This document shows positions 17,529 through 27,485 of a DNA stretch of 43,523 bases, one piece after another. Every line of letters starts with the position of its first letter. Position 1 is the first letter of the stretch. A program made the translations under genes and the position numbers. The notes beneath the pieces were generated by a model, which was not told the origin of the DNA, searched no databases, and saw only the letters and a program-made list of their open reading frames with translations. This stretch comes from Actinomycetaceae bacterium (GTDB lineage Bacteria; Actinomycetota; Actinomycetes; Actinomycetales; Actinomycetaceae), in contig JAUNLN010000012.1 in assembly GCA_030532245.1 (NCBI GenBank), positions 1-43,523 of the forward strand, in the 5' to 3' direction.

Positions 17529-19559
17529 GTGAAGCAGCCGGTCCACAACAAGGATTCGAAGAGTAAGAAAAAGTCTGCGGGCGGTTGGGCGGCGATTACC
17601 GTGCCCATCCTCGCTGCCCTGTTAATTGTGTGGGTGGTGTGGCGCCTCTTCCAACCAGCGCAGGTTGACACTTACGAGGGTCTCGAGCTGCTTCGCGGCG
17701 ACACGATCGAGCAGGTTCAGGTGAATGATCCCGCTCAGCGCGTCGACCTTAAACTCACTGAGGATTACGTTCACAAGGCGACCTCCAAGGAGGATACGGA
17801 ACGCAACCTCGGTAAGCGCGTGTCGTTCACCTACTCGCAGGATCAGGGTGAACGCCTCATGAAGGAGATCGAGAAGACCGAGGCTAAGGGCGGCTTCAAC
17901 GTGCTGAACCCGCAGCCGAGCGTTTTGGGTTCGCTTCTGCAACTCATGATCCCGATCCTCCTCCTACTTGGAGGCTTCTACTGGCTGACCACGCGCGCGG
18001 CAGGTGGACGCATGATGGGCGGTTTCGCGCAGTCGCGTGCAAAAGAGTTCAACCGCGAGAACCCGGAGGTGACGTTCGCGGACGTCGCCGGTGAGGATGA
18101 GGCGGTTGAGGAACTCCAGGAAATCCGCGAGTTCCTTGCAAACCCGCAGAAGTTCACGGCTGTTGGCGCGAAGGTGCCGCGCGGCGTGCTCCTGTACGGC
18201 CCTCCGGGAACTGGTAAGACCCTGCTTGCAAAGGCTGTTGCGGGCGAGGCGAACGTGCCGTTCTTCTCCATGTCTGGCTCGGAGTTCATGGAACTCTACG
18301 TGGGTGTGGGCGCGTCTCGCGTGCGCGACCTGTTTGACAAGGCGAAGAAGGCCGCTCCGGCAATCATCTTCGTCGACGAGATTGACGCTGTTGGCCGACA
18401 CCGCGGCTCCGGCATTGGCGGCGGCTCCGACGAGCGCGAGCAGACGCTAAACCAGATGCTCGTCGAAATGGATGGCTTCGACGACCGCACGAACGTGCTC
18501 ATGATCGCGGCAACCAACCGCCCCGACATTCTCGACCCGGCCCTGCTTCGCCCCGGCCGTTTCGACCGCCAGATCGCGGTTGAGGCGCCCGACATGCGCG
18601 GCCGCTTCGAAATCCTGAAGGTTCACGCGAAGGGTAAGCCCCTCACGTCCGACGTTGACCTGAGGCAGATCGCTAAGCGCACGCCCGGCTTCACGGGCGC
18701 CGATCTTGCGAACGTGCTCAACGAGGCCGCGCTGCTCACCGCGCGTTCCAACGCCGACCTGATCGACAACCGCGCGCTCGACGAAGCGATCGACCGCGTT
18801 ATTGCCGGCCCGCAAAAGCGCACGCGCGTTATGAACGACCATGACAAGGCCGTAACCGCATACCACGAGGGTGGCCACGCTCTTTGTGCAGCAGCGCTTC
18901 GCTACACGGCTCCCGTTACCAAGGTGACGATCCTGCCTCGCGGCCGCGCCCTTGGCTACACGATGGTCATGCCGACCGAAGACCGCTACTCGAAGACGCG
19001 CAACCAGCTACTCGACGACCTCGTCTACTCCCTCGGTGGCCGCGTTGCCGAAGAGCTCGTATTCCGCGACCCGTCTACCGGCGCCTCCAACGACATTGAG
19101 AAGGCGACCGCCACCGCGCGTGCAATGGTTGCCGACTACGGCATGTCAGACCGCCTCGGCCTCGTGAAGCTCGGCTCTGCCGACACGGAGCCGTTCGGTG
19201 CGGGCGGCCAGCGCGCGCCGAAGGAAAACTCCGACGCCGTAACCGCCCTCATCGATGAGGAGGTTCGCAACCTCATGGATAGTGCCGCGCGCGAAGCGTG
19301 GGAAATCCTCTCGCGCAACCGCGGCGTGCTAGACACGCTCGCACAGCGCCTCCTCGACGAAGAGACCCTGAACGAGCAGGAGCTTGCGGAAATCTTCAAG
19401 GACGTTGTCAAGCAGGAAGAGCGTCCGGTGTGGAACTACCAGGCTGACGCGGCGGTTGAGAACACGAAGTGGGGCGACCCTGTCGGCCTGTCGGACTCGT
19501 CGCAAAAGCCGGAAACCCCCGAGCAGCCAAGCCCGACCGAGCGCGTGAGCGAGGCTTAA
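17529..19559 (+). CDS. ftsH: ATP-dependent zinc metalloprotease FtsH
   Basis: Membrane-anchored AAA+ protease of 676 aa that degrades membrane and regulatory proteins. First membrane helix at about 21-40, a short extracytoplasmic domain, second helix at about 137-156. Walker A GPPGTGKT is at 224-231, Walker B IIFVDEID near 281-288, and the SRH region [16 protein letters not shown] follows. The zinc site HEGGH is at 446-450, and a later Asp lies in the [18 protein letters not shown] region. A Pro/Glu-rich tail of about 30 residues ends the protein. GTG start with GGAGGG upstream. folE begins one base after the stop, so the two are probably translationally coupled. Confidence 0.97.
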   Translation: MKQPVHNKDSKSKKKSAGGWAAITVPILAALLIVWVVWRLFQPAQVDTYEGLELLRGDTIEQVQVNDPAQRVDLKLTEDYVHKATSKEDTERNLGKRVSFTYSQDQGERLMKEIEKTEAKGGFNVLNPQPSVLGSLLQLMIPILLLLGGFYWLTTRAAGGRMMGGFAQSRAKEFNRENPEVTFADVAGEDEAVEELQEIREFLANPQKFTAVGAKVPRGVLLYGPPGTGKTLLAKAVAGEANVPFFSMSGSEFMELYVGVGASRVRDLFDKAKKAAPAIIFVDEIDAVGRHRGSGIGGGSDEREQTLNQMLVEMDGFDDRTNVLMIAATNRPDILDPALLRPGRFDRQIAVEAPDMRGRFEILKVHAKGKPLTSDVDLRQIAKRTPGFTGADLANVLNEAALLTARSNADLIDNRALDEAIDRVIAGPQKRTRVMNDHDKAVTAYHEGGHALCAAALRYTAPVTKVTILPRGRALGYTMVMPTEDRYSKTRNQLLDDLVYSLGGRVAEELVFRDPSTGASNDIEKATATARAMVADYGMSDRLGLVKLGSADTEPFGAGGQRAPKENSDAVTALIDEEVRNLMDSAAREAWEILSRNRGVLDTLAQRLLDEETLNEQELAEIFKDVVKQEERPVWNYQADAAVENTKWGDPVGLSDSSQKPETPEQPSPTERVSEA

Positions 19560-19560
19560 C

Positions 19561-20130
19561 ATGGCGTACGATGCAGCCGGCGTCGAGCGCGCCGTGCGTG
19601 ACCTCATCGTCGCAATAGGTGAGGACCCCGAGCGCGAGGGCCTAGTCGAGACTCCCGCACGCATGGCAAGAGCGTGGGCGGAGATCGTGGGCGGCCTGCA
19701 AGAGGACCCCTCCGAACACCTCGAAAAGCACTTCCGCGTGGAGCATGAGGAAATGGTGCTCGTGCGCGACATCAGCTTCTACTCGGTGTGCGAACACCAC
19801 CTGCTGCCCTTCTTCGGAAAGGCACACGTGGCTTACATTCCGCGCAACAACACGGTTACGGGCCTTTCCAAACTCGCCCGCGTGGTTGAGGGATACGCGA
19901 GGCGCCCGCAGGTGCAGGAACGCCTCACCTCCCAGATCGCGAACGCGCTCGTCGAGAAGCTCTCACCCCAGGGCGCTTGCGTGATCATTGAGGCGGAGCA
20001 CATGTGCATGACGATGCGCGGCGTGTCGAAGCCCGGGTCGCGCACGGTCACTTCCGCACTACGCGGGATCATGAACTCCCCGGCAACGCGCCAAGAGATG
20101 ATGACTCTCGTAATGGGAGGCCGCGGCTGA
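19561..20130 (+). CDS. folE: GTP cyclohydrolase I
   Basis: First enzyme of tetrahydrofolate synthesis, 189 aa, turning GTP into dihydroneopterin triphosphate. The zinc and active-site motif [10 protein letters not shown] (about 78-87) and [19 protein letters not shown] are intact. [16 protein letters not shown] supplies the second Cys ligand. It overlaps folP by the ATGA arrangement at 20130 and follows ftsH by one base. Confidence 0.97.
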   Translation: MAYDAAGVERAVRDLIVAIGEDPEREGLVETPARMARAWAEIVGGLQEDPSEHLEKHFRVEHEEMVLVRDISFYSVCEHHLLPFFGKAHVAYIPRNNTVTGLSKLARVVEGYARRPQVQERLTSQIANALVEKLSPQGACVIIEAEHMCMTMRGVSKPGSRTVTSALRGIMNSPATRQEMMTLVMGGRG

Positions 20131-20987
20131 TGAACGCGCGCCACCCCGTGTTTGCAAACGTAGAGCTGCCTACGGACCGCACGCTCCTCATGGGCATCGT
20201 GAACGTTACGCCCGATTCTTTCTCCGATGGAGGCAAGTGGTTCGGCGTAGACCAGGCGATCGAACGCGGCCTGCAGCTCGTCGCGCAGGGCGCGGACATC
20301 ATCGATGTGGGAGGCGAATCCACTCGCCCGAACTCGACGCGCATCAGCGCCGAAGAAGAACTTGGCCGCATCGAAAAGGTTGTTGAGGCGCTCGTGGAGG
20401 AGGGCGTGGTCGTGTCGGTGGACACGCTTCACGCGAAGACGGCCGCCGCGGTTTGCAAGGCGGGCGCTCACATCATCAACGACGTGTCTGGAGGCCGCTG
20501 GGATGCGGACATGCCGCGCGTGATGGCAGACTCCGACGCCGTGTGCATCCTCCAACATTGGAGGGGACTTCCCGGCGCGCCGGATGAAAAAATCCTGACG
20601 AGCGGTAGCATCGATACGGTTCTTACAGAGCTCGACGCGCAGGTTGAAGACGTGCTCAAAGCGGGCGTGAAGCGTGAACGAATCGTGGTTGACCCAGGTC
20701 TTGGTTTCGCCAAAACCGCGGATGCTTCCTGGAGCGTGATCGCGGGGCTTCGCGAAATGATGAGCAAGAGTGAATTCCCGATCCTGATCGGACATTCTCG
20801 CAAGCGATTCGTGCAGACGATCTCGGACGAACTAGCGAGCCCCGACGAGGTTACCGCCGCACTCACGGCACTTGTTGCCGCGGAGGGCGCGTGGGCCGTG
20901 CGCGTGCATGAAGCTCGCGGAAATCTAGCGGCAATTCGCGCGGGGAGTCGCTGGCTTAACGCACTAATGACGGATAGTTTGGAATAA
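20130..20987 (+). CDS. folP: Dihydropteroate synthase
   Basis: TIM-barrel enzyme of 285 aa condensing dihydropterin pyrophosphate with p-aminobenzoate; it is the sulfonamide target. Signature 1, MGIVNVTPDSFSDGG (about 20-34), and signature 2, ADIIDVGGESTRPNS (about 52-66), are complete. DPGLGFAKT and PILIGHSRKRF follow as expected. The ATG at 20130 overlaps the folE stop; earlier in-frame starts would lie inside folE. The last bases (AGTTTGGA) recur as AGTTTAGA just after the stop, close to the next ribosome site. Confidence 0.96.
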   Translation: MNARHPVFANVELPTDRTLLMGIVNVTPDSFSDGGKWFGVDQAIERGLQLVAQGADIIDVGGESTRPNSTRISAEEELGRIEKVVEALVEEGVVVSVDTLHAKTAAAVCKAGAHIINDVSGGRWDADMPRVMADSDAVCILQHWRGLPGAPDEKILTSGSIDTVLTELDAQVEDVLKAGVKRERIVVDPGLGFAKTADASWSVIAGLREMMSKSEFPILIGHSRKRFVQTISDELASPDEVTAALTALVAAEGAWAVRVHEARGNLAAIRAGSRWLNALMTDSLE

Positions 20988-21012
20988 TAAGAGTTTAGAG
21001 GGGAGGCTCATT

Positions 21013-23313
21013 TTGAAACTGCGTGACACCGGCGATTTCGACGTCATCAAGATTATGGGTCTCACCACCACGGGCCGTCACGGCGTGTACTCTTTCGAGC
21101 GCGAAAATGGCCAGACTTTTTCCGTCGATATCATCATGTACGTCGATTCTCGCGGTGCCGCGGCCGACGATGATTTGAGTCAGACGGTCGACTATTCGAA
21201 GGTCGCTGCAGACGTCAACGAAGTTCTGGCGGGCCCTCCTGTTTTCCTGATTGAAACCCTCGCTCACAAGGTCGCGAAAGTTGTTCTTTCGTATGAGGCT
21301 GTGCAGATCGTAGAGGTCGTGGTACACAAGCCGAACGCTCCGATGGACCTTGATTTTGAAGACGTCTCCATGACGATCCGCCGCGCCCGCGCCGACGAGT
21401 CTGACAACGTAGTGATCGCAAAGTCCGTGTCGAAGCCCGCGGCAAAACCTGAACCGCAGCGTTCGTCGATGCCAGCCGCGCAACCCGTTCCCGAGCCCGA
21501 CGCGAAGCCCTCCACGAAGCCCGCGCAGCCCCAGCAACCCAAGGCGGAGCCGGTCCCTGAACCCGAGCGACCCGAGGCGGAGCCGGTTTCGAAGGCAAGC
21601 CCTGTTTTTACGAGCGAGTTTGCCGCTCGTCTTAAAGAGATTTTGGAGGAGCCCGGTAAGGCATCTCCCAAGGCTCCCGCTACCCCGAGCCCGGCCGCGG
21701 ATTCGCAGCCGCGGGATTTGCTCGAGGATGCGCCGGAGCTTGCCCTGCCGAAGAAGCCGACGCGCACGCGTTCGCAGCGCCACGCGGCCAAGCGACTGGC
21801 TGCTCTAGCTGCCGCCGAGGCCGGCGACGCAGGCGTACCCGAAGCCGAGCAAACCCCCGTAGCACCGGCTCCTGCAGACCCAGTTGCTCCCGTCGCTTCC
21901 ACACCCGCAGCCGAGCCCTCGGTAGCACCCGAGACTGCCTCGTCTCCGGCCCCCTCCAAGGGCGAAAAGGCTGAGAGCCCGGAGCCTCCCTCCAGGGCGC
22001 TATCAGACAGCTCGCCCCTGCACAAGCAGTTGGTTGAAACCGCGCGCCAGCGTGCTGAGCGCGAAGAGTGGCGCACCCGCCACCAGCGCGAAATCGAAGC
22101 CGCAGTACTCGACGCTGAAAGCCTGCCCATCGCAAAGTCCATGACCGACTGGCGTATGGGCGACCCGCGCCCCGAACCGCGCAAAATCAAGCCACCCATC
22201 ATCTCTCCGGACTCGCCACTGCACGCGGCCCTCATCCGCTCGTACGTGACCCACTCCGACCTCGGCAAACCGCCGGCGGAGCCAACCCGAGCAGTCATCG
22301 CACTCGGCGCCAACATGGGGGAGCCGTGGAAGACCCTCGCCGAAGCCGTTGTAACCATGGACGCGATGCCCGACACGACCGTCACCGGCGTCTCCGCACT
22401 CTTCCGCACCGCCCCCGTACTAGCAGACGGTCAGGCACCTCAAGACGACTACTACAACGCCGTCGTCGAAGTCGAGACGCAACTCAGCGCGCTGTCGCTC
22501 CTGAACGCCCTCCACATGGTTGAAAACGCGTTCGGCCGCAAACGCACCGAGCACTGGGGGCCGCGCACACTCGACCTCGACCTCATCACGTACGGCACGC
22601 TCCGCTCCGACGAACCCGAACTCACGCTCCCGCACCCGCGCGCCCACCAACGCGCATTCGTGCTCGTACCGTGGCTACAGATCGACCCGGACGCCCGCGT
22701 CGGCAAGTTTGGCCGCGCCGACGAGCTCGTCAAAAACGTGCAGGATCAAGACATTGAGCAGGTTGCGGAAACCTGGATCGAAGACGCGATCCGAGGCCGC
22801 GGCGAACGCTTCCGCAGGTCTAACACTGTGCAGCAGGCGTCCGCCCCCGCAGAACCGACCGCTCCGATTCACACCGTCGCGGCAGGAACCCCGAGGAGGG
22901 GCACGAACCGCGTTGTGCGCACGGCGAAACACCATCAGCGCAGGCGCCCGCGTTGGGCCCCAATCCCCGGGCGCGAACCCGCAGCCCCGGAGGAAAACTC
23001 CTCCGGCACGCCGACCGCTGAAACCCCGGTCACCGAGGCGCCCGCTACGCCCAGTGCAGCGCCGACAACTCCTCGCGGTATCTTCAGGCGCAAAACCGCC
23101 GTCGAGCCGCGCATCGTGGACGACGCCGAAGAACTCCACCGCACGCTACCCGAAAAGCCGCGAATGGAATCCGGGCTTTCCGAAGACTACGCGACCGGCC
23201 TCATCCCCCTCACAGATGAGCCGAAACGCCCGTCGCGGCGAACCATCATGCGGCCGACGGTCACGGGCGCGATCCCGATCGTGAACCCAAACAGTGAAGA
23301 TGACGAGTCGTGA
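21013..23313 (+). CDS. FolB-FolK fusion: dihydroneopterin aldolase and HPPK with long disordered parts
   Basis: Bifunctional folate enzyme of 766 aa, far longer than FolB (about 120) plus FolK (about 160). Residues 1-130 are dihydroneopterin aldolase (GLTTTGRHGVYSFERENGQ; the aldolase Glu and Lys region around IETLAHKVAKVVL). Residues 130-425 are a Pro/Ala/Glu-rich linker, probably disordered, with a charged helical patch near 335-360. Residues 426-570 are HPPK (VIALGANMGEP, FGRKRTEHWGPRTLDLDLI, PHPRAHQRAFVL). Residues 571-766 are a second Pro/Ala/Arg-rich tail. TTG start with GGGGAGG 6 nt upstream. It sits between folP and the DUF3180 gene, as separate folB and folK do elsewhere. The frame is open throughout, so this is a true fusion and not a misread junction. 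Confidence 0.93.
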   Translation: MKLRDTGDFDVIKIMGLTTTGRHGVYSFERENGQTFSVDIIMYVDSRGAAADDDLSQTVDYSKVAADVNEVLAGPPVFLIETLAHKVAKVVLSYEAVQIVEVVVHKPNAPMDLDFEDVSMTIRRARADESDNVVIAKSVSKPAAKPEPQRSSMPAAQPVPEPDAKPSTKPAQPQQPKAEPVPEPERPEAEPVSKASPVFTSEFAARLKEILEEPGKASPKAPATPSPAADSQPRDLLEDAPELALPKKPTRTRSQRHAAKRLAALAAAEAGDAGVPEAEQTPVAPAPADPVAPVASTPAAEPSVAPETASSPAPSKGEKAESPEPPSRALSDSSPLHKQLVETARQRAEREEWRTRHQREIEAAVLDAESLPIAKSMTDWRMGDPRPEPRKIKPPIISPDSPLHAALIRSYVTHSDLGKPPAEPTRAVIALGANMGEPWKTLAEAVVTMDAMPDTTVTGVSALFRTAPVLADGQAPQDDYYNAVVEVETQLSALSLLNALHMVENAFGRKRTEHWGPRTLDLDLITYGTLRSDEPELTLPHPRAHQRAFVLVPWLQIDPDARVGKFGRADELVKNVQDQDIEQVAETWIEDAIRGRGERFRRSNTVQQASAPAEPTAPIHTVAAGTPRRGTNRVVRTAKHHQRRRPRWAPIPGREPAAPEENSSGTPTAETPVTEAPATPSAAPTTPRGIFRRKTAVEPRIVDDAEELHRTLPEKPRMESGLSEDYATGLIPLTDEPKRPSRRTIMRPTVTGAIPIVNPNSEDDES

Positions 23314-23771
23314 AACCTCTTAGCGTTCTAAACCTCGCTATCGCCTTCGTTATCTTCGCACTCGTCGGAGCGCTTACGCTCGCCATCTTCCCAACCCTCA
23401 TGTTCACGCCCTTCACGGGCCTAATGTTCCTGGGAATCGCCGCGGTATTGTTCTATTTTGGCCGCAAAGTCGTGGCGCTTCGAAAAGGGGAGAGCCGCAA
23501 GCTGAGCGCCACGGGCGCGATGAACGTCGCAATGTTCGCATACTCCTCCGCGTGGGTCTCCGCCGGATCCCTCGGATTCTTCATCGGCAGCGCACTGTCG
23601 ATGCTTCGTAACCTCCACTCCACCTACGTGCGCATTTCGATCGCTGGCGCGCTCCTCTCCGCTGTTGGAGCTCTGATTCTGCTGATCATCGCGGTTATCG
23701 TTGAGCGCTGGTGCCAGATTGATGACGACGACGAATCCGGACCCTCAAACGGCTTAGAGGAGGCGACCTAG
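23310..23771 (+). CDS. DUF3180 integral membrane protein
   Basis: Membrane protein of 153 aa with four helices, at about residues 7-27, 32-49, 75-97 and 107-132, and an acidic tail (IDDDDESG). The position directly after folK is characteristic of the actinobacterial DUF3180 family, whose function is unknown. The GTG start overlaps the folB-folK stop (GTGA), so translation is coupled. No enzymatic motif is seen. Confidence 0.85.
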   Translation: MKPLSVLNLAIAFVIFALVGALTLAIFPTLMFTPFTGLMFLGIAAVLFYFGRKVVALRKGESRKLSATGAMNVAMFAYSSAWVSAGSLGFFIGSALSMLRNLHSTYVRISIAGALLSAVGALILLIIAVIVERWCQIDDDDESGPSNGLEEAT

Positions 23772-23772
23772 A

Positions 23773-24834
23773 GTGGCTGACAACAGGCGGCGAGGCGGTT
23801 CTCGCCCGAACTCGAAGCCGGGCTCCTCAAGCCGGCGCATGCCCTCGGCAAACAACAGGAAGAGCGACCCCGCACGCGACTGGGATTTTGGCTCCAAACG
23901 ACCCTCCGCGGGCTCTAGCCGTGGTAAATCCTCGGGCGGCAGTTCTAAGGCAGATCCGTGGAGCGACTGGGACTTTTCGCTGAACCCCTCCGCGATTGGC
24001 AAGCGCGTGAACCCGCAGTCGGGCTCATACAGGAGCGCACCGAACGTCTCGGCAGGCTCGACACCCGGCAGTTCGCGTCGAGGAGGCGCCTCCTCGGCCA
24101 AATCTGGTGCGAAGGCCGGCGGTCGCAGGCCCTCGGGCGGCAAGTCTTCAGGCAATAGGCCGTCTTCAAAGAGTCGCGCTGGTAGTGGCTCGGGCCGCGG
24201 TGGTTCCGGTAGGTCGAGCGCGCCGGCAAAGGCGGCGAAGCCCGCTAAAGCACGCAAGTCTGGTGGCACAAGCGGCAAGCACGCGCCCACGCCTCGCTGG
24301 GCTCGCGTTCTTATCGTAGTTTTGCTCATTGCCGCGCTCGGGCTCGGCGGCTATTGGCTGGCGACAACCGCGCTTTCGAGCATGAGGGAGCGTCAGGCTG
24401 CGCTTGAGTCTGTGCAAGACAGTGAGATTACGCCTCCGATCGCGGAATGCAAGCCTTCCGACCTCGAGTTCAGCGTGACGGGCTACGATCAGTCGATCAC
24501 TGTGGGCAGTGGGTGGAATGCATCGGTTACCGTGACAAACCGGGGTAAAGAGGCGTGTTTGACGGATGGGTCGGGCAAGTCTTTGGGCGTGCTGGTTACG
24601 TCTGGCACGTATGAGCTTGTGGATACGATGAAGTGCGCGTCGAAGGACGAATCGCTACCCCTGCTACTTGGCGTGGGTAAGTCTTGGAATGGCACGGTTT
24701 CGTGGGACGGTAAGGATTACCAGCAGTGCACCGCGGGTTCTGCGGGCAAGGCTGGCACGTACGTTGTGCACGTGAAGTACTTCGATCAGGTTCCGGCAGA
24801 CCTGGTTGTACAGGTCGTGGAGAAGACCGACTAA
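23773..24834 (+). CDS. Membrane protein with Ser/Gly/Arg-rich N-terminus and extracellular domain
   Basis: Protein of 353 aa, not recognised as a named family. Residues 1-175 are very rich in Ser, Gly, Arg, Lys and Pro, basic and probably disordered, with the paired segments SDPARDWDFGS and ADPWSDWDFSL about 30 residues apart. One membrane helix lies at about 178-196. The outside part (about 215-353) is a beta-rich domain with three or four Cys (AECKPS, EACLT, MKCASK, QQCTA), which may form disulfides; its spacing recalls an Ig-like fold. It begins one base after the DUF3180 stop, so it ends the fol series. It converges on disA with only 14 bp between and no hairpin. Confidence 0.8.
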   Translation: MADNRRRGGSRPNSKPGSSSRRMPSANNRKSDPARDWDFGSKRPSAGSSRGKSSGGSSKADPWSDWDFSLNPSAIGKRVNPQSGSYRSAPNVSAGSTPGSSRRGGASSAKSGAKAGGRRPSGGKSSGNRPSSKSRAGSGSGRGGSGRSSAPAKAAKPAKARKSGGTSGKHAPTPRWARVLIVVLLIAALGLGGYWLATTALSSMRERQAALESVQDSEITPPIAECKPSDLEFSVTGYDQSITVGSGWNASVTVTNRGKEACLTDGSGKSLGVLVTSGTYELVDTMKCASKDESLPLLLGVGKSWNGTVSWDGKDYQQCTAGSAGKAGTYVVHVKYFDQVPADLVVQVVEKTD

Positions 24835-24848
24835 TCCGCCTTTTCGCG

Positions 24849-25922
24849 CTACCAGCCGACGGCTTCGGGGGAGGCCGCTGCGTGCTGGCGCTGTAGCGAG
24901 TTGGAGATGAGGCTCGCCCTGTAGGGGCCGATACCCTCAATCGTTTGGAGTTCTTCGACGGTTGCTTCACGCAGGTTCGTAAGGCTACCCCACTTTTTGG
25001 TGAGGCTTTCGATGATCGACCAGGGCAGGCGCGGAACCATGGTGAGGGAGCGGTAGCCGCGCGGGGAGACCACGCGGTCAAAGTCGGAGGCGTCGACGAT
25101 GGAGCGGCCGATAGTGGAGGCGATGCGCGCAAGATCGACCATGCCTTCACCGTCGAGTGCGGAAAGTTCGGCTTCGGCAGCGCTCACGCGTTCTGGTTGG
25201 CGAATGTAGTCGCGGATAACGAGGGCGCGTTCGGAGGCGGAGCCGCGAACGAGGTCGTCGAGTTGTAGTTCGAGGAGGCGGCCTTCGGTGCCGAGCTCTT
25301 CGAGGTAGCCGGAAATTTCGGTGTGGATGCGCCTGATCATTTCCATGCGCTGCAGCGTGGTGGAGACGTCGCGCACGGTTACCGTGTCGCGCTGTTCGAG
25401 CACGGTGAGTGCGGCGAGGTCTTCGTCGAGGCGCTGCGAGTACCTGTCGAGCGTGTCGAGCGCGAGGTTTGCGCGCGAAAGGAGTGCTTCGGGTTCTACG
25501 AGGGTGCGGCGTAGCGTGCCGACGTAGACGGTGATTACGCGCATGGATGCGGAGACGGAGATGACGGGGATGCCGGTTTGGCGTGCCATACGTTCGGCTG
25601 TGCGGTGGCGCATGCCTGATTCGCCGGTGGGTACGGACGCGTCGGGGATGAGTTGTACGTTGGCGCGGCGGATGCGCTTGTAGTCGGAGGACAGGATTAC
25701 GGCACCGTCCATCTTGGACAGTTCTCGAAGCCTCGCGCCGGAGAATTCGACGTCGAGTTCGAAACCACCGGAGCAGAGCTCTTCGATTTCTTTGTTGTAG
25801 CCAAGAACGATGAGCGCGCCCGTGTGCCCGTGCTGGATTCGCTCCAGCCCTTCACGCATTTCACTGCCGGGTGCGAGAGCTTTCAATGCTCTGCGCATGG
25901 TCTCCGTTTCTGTACTCGTCAT
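24849..25922 (-). CDS. disA: DNA integrity scanning diadenylate cyclase DisA
   Basis: Makes the second messenger c-di-AMP from two ATP while scanning DNA branch points. Length 357 aa is normal. The DAC domain covers about 10-150, with the catalytic DGA at 72-74 and RHRTAE at 105-110. A helical linker follows to about 285. The C-terminal helix-hairpin-helix domain (about 290-350) includes LREATVEELQTIEGIGPYRASLI. It starts 17 nt after radA on the same strand, the widespread radA-disA pair. RadA is known to limit DisA in other bacteria. The potassium uptake genes trkA and ktrB lie about 3 kb away. Confidence 0.97.
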   Translation of the reverse strand: MTSTETETMRRALKALAPGSEMREGLERIQHGHTGALIVLGYNKEIEELCSGGFELDVEFSGARLRELSKMDGAVILSSDYKRIRRANVQLIPDASVPTGESGMRHRTAERMARQTGIPVISVSASMRVITVYVGTLRRTLVEPEALLSRANLALDTLDRYSQRLDEDLAALTVLEQRDTVTVRDVSTTLQRMEMIRRIHTEISGYLEELGTEGRLLELQLDDLVRGSASERALVIRDYIRQPERVSAAEAELSALDGEGMVDLARIASTIGRSIVDASDFDRVVSPRGYRSLTMVPRLPWSIIESLTKKWGSLTNLREATVEELQTIEGIGPYRASLISNSLQRQHAAASPEAVGW

Positions 25923-25939
25923 CCTCGTGTCATCTCTTT

Positions 25940-27337
25940 TTAGCGCTTTGTGTTTTGTGAAGATAGTGCGACCTTGGCTGCTGTCGCCAGGTCGGAGACA
26001 GGATAAATGGTTAACCCTTCAACTGCGCGCAAGTCGTCGCTTCCGGTGGAAGGAACGATTGCTTTCTTAAATCCTAACCGCGCGGCTTCGCTTAGGCGAC
26101 GTTGCACGCCGGCTGTTGCCCTAATTTCTCCTGTTAATCCAACTTCACCGATGGCGATTAGTTCACTGTTCACGGGTCGATCCCACGCGGCCGACATTAT
26201 GGCGAGCGCGGTTGCAAGATCGGTAGCTGGTTCGGAGGTTTTCGCACCGCCCACTGTGGAGACGTAGACGTCTGAGCTGGAGGTGTCGACGCCGAGGCGG
26301 GCTTGACACACGGCGAGCATCATGGCGACGCGTGAGTGGTCAATACCGGAGGTGGTTCGCCGCGGGCTTCCGGCATTGGTGTGCGTGACGAGCGCCTGTA
26401 CTTCGGTGGGCATGGGGCGCCGGCCCTCTAGCGTGACGGTTACGCAGGTGCCGGGAGTGTCTGAGCCGGTCTGCGAGAGGAACAGCCCGGAGGGGTCGGG
26501 TAGCCCGACGATTCCGGAGTCTCGAAGGTCGAAGCAGCCGACTTCGTCGGTGGGGCCGTAACGGTTTTTGACGGCGCGCAGCAGGCGCAGGCGGGCGTGC
26601 CTGTCGCCCTCAAACTGGCACACCACGTCGACTAGGTGCTCGAGGATGCGCGGGCCGGCAATGCCACCGTCTTTGGTTACGTGGCCGACGAGTATGACGG
26701 GCAGGTTGCGTTCCTTTGCCGCGCGGATGAGGCCGGCCGCTACCGCGCGAACCTGCGCCACACCTCCCGCAGCACCCTCCTGGCCGAGAGTAAAAATGGT
26801 CTGCACGGAGTCGACGATCAGCAGACTGGGGGACGTGTCGGTGACGTGCCCGAGGATGGTTTCAAGGTTCGCTTCGGCGGCGAGCAGTAGGCGGTCGTGA
26901 ACCGCGCCGATGCGTTCGGCGCGCAGGCGGATCTGCGAGGCCGACTCCTCCGCGGAAATGTACAGCACGGGCCCACCCGCGTCTTTTGCGCTGGCAGATC
27001 GGGCGGCGACGTCTAGTAGGAGGGTGGATTTGCCGACTCCGGGCTCACCGGCGAGTAGCACGACTGCACCGGGAACGATGCCTCCACCGAGTACCCGGTC
27101 GAACTCGGACACGCCCGTCGAGCGGTAGCGCGCCTCCTCCGCCGAAACCTGCGAGATCGGAGCCGCGGGCGACGAAGGTGCAAGAGCCGCGGCCCCACCC
27201 GATGCCGGGGGAGCGGTGACGGCCACCTCCTGCTCTAGCGTGCCCCACGCGCCGCACTCGCGGCACTGACCAACCCACTTAGAGGTCGTCCAACCACACT
27301 CACTACAGGTGAACTGGGTAGTAGATTTCTTAGCCAC
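25940..27337 (-). CDS. radA: DNA repair protein RadA
   Basis: Branch-migration helicase of 465 aa in recombination. The N-terminal zinc finger has Cys at 11, 14, 25 and 28. An Ala/Pro-rich linker covers about 40-65. The RecA-like core has Walker A GEPGVGKST (97-105), a Walker B LLIVDSVQT region (about 172-180) and the RadA motif KNRYG (257-261), where most homologues have KNRFG. A Lon-like domain forms the C-terminus. GTG at 27337 is chosen because AAGGAGGG lies 5 nt before it; a TTG at 27355 overlaps that ribosome site. First gene of the radA-disA operon. Confidence 0.96.
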   Translation of the reverse strand: MAKKSTTQFTCSECGWTTSKWVGQCRECGAWGTLEQEVAVTAPPASGGAAALAPSSPAAPISQVSAEEARYRSTGVSEFDRVLGGGIVPGAVVLLAGEPGVGKSTLLLDVAARSASAKDAGGPVLYISAEESASQIRLRAERIGAVHDRLLLAAEANLETILGHVTDTSPSLLIVDSVQTIFTLGQEGAAGGVAQVRAVAAGLIRAAKERNLPVILVGHVTKDGGIAGPRILEHLVDVVCQFEGDRHARLRLLRAVKNRYGPTDEVGCFDLRDSGIVGLPDPSGLFLSQTGSDTPGTCVTVTLEGRRPMPTEVQALVTHTNAGSPRRTTSGIDHSRVAMMLAVCQARLGVDTSSSDVYVSTVGGAKTSEPATDLATALAIMSAAWDRPVNSELIAIGEVGLTGEIRATAGVQRRLSEAARLGFKKAIVPSTGSDDLRAVEGLTIYPVSDLATAAKVALSSQNTKR

Positions 27338-27485
27338 GTGAACCCTCCTTGACAATAAAAAGAGTAACAGTGGGCAGGGACAAACATTTTACGAAGTCGC
27401 GAGCCTGCCGCAAACCCTCATAAAATCGGCACATTTTAGCCTCAAAGGCCGGTGAATGCGGCGGTTCAGTCGATAAAGTTGGTAC

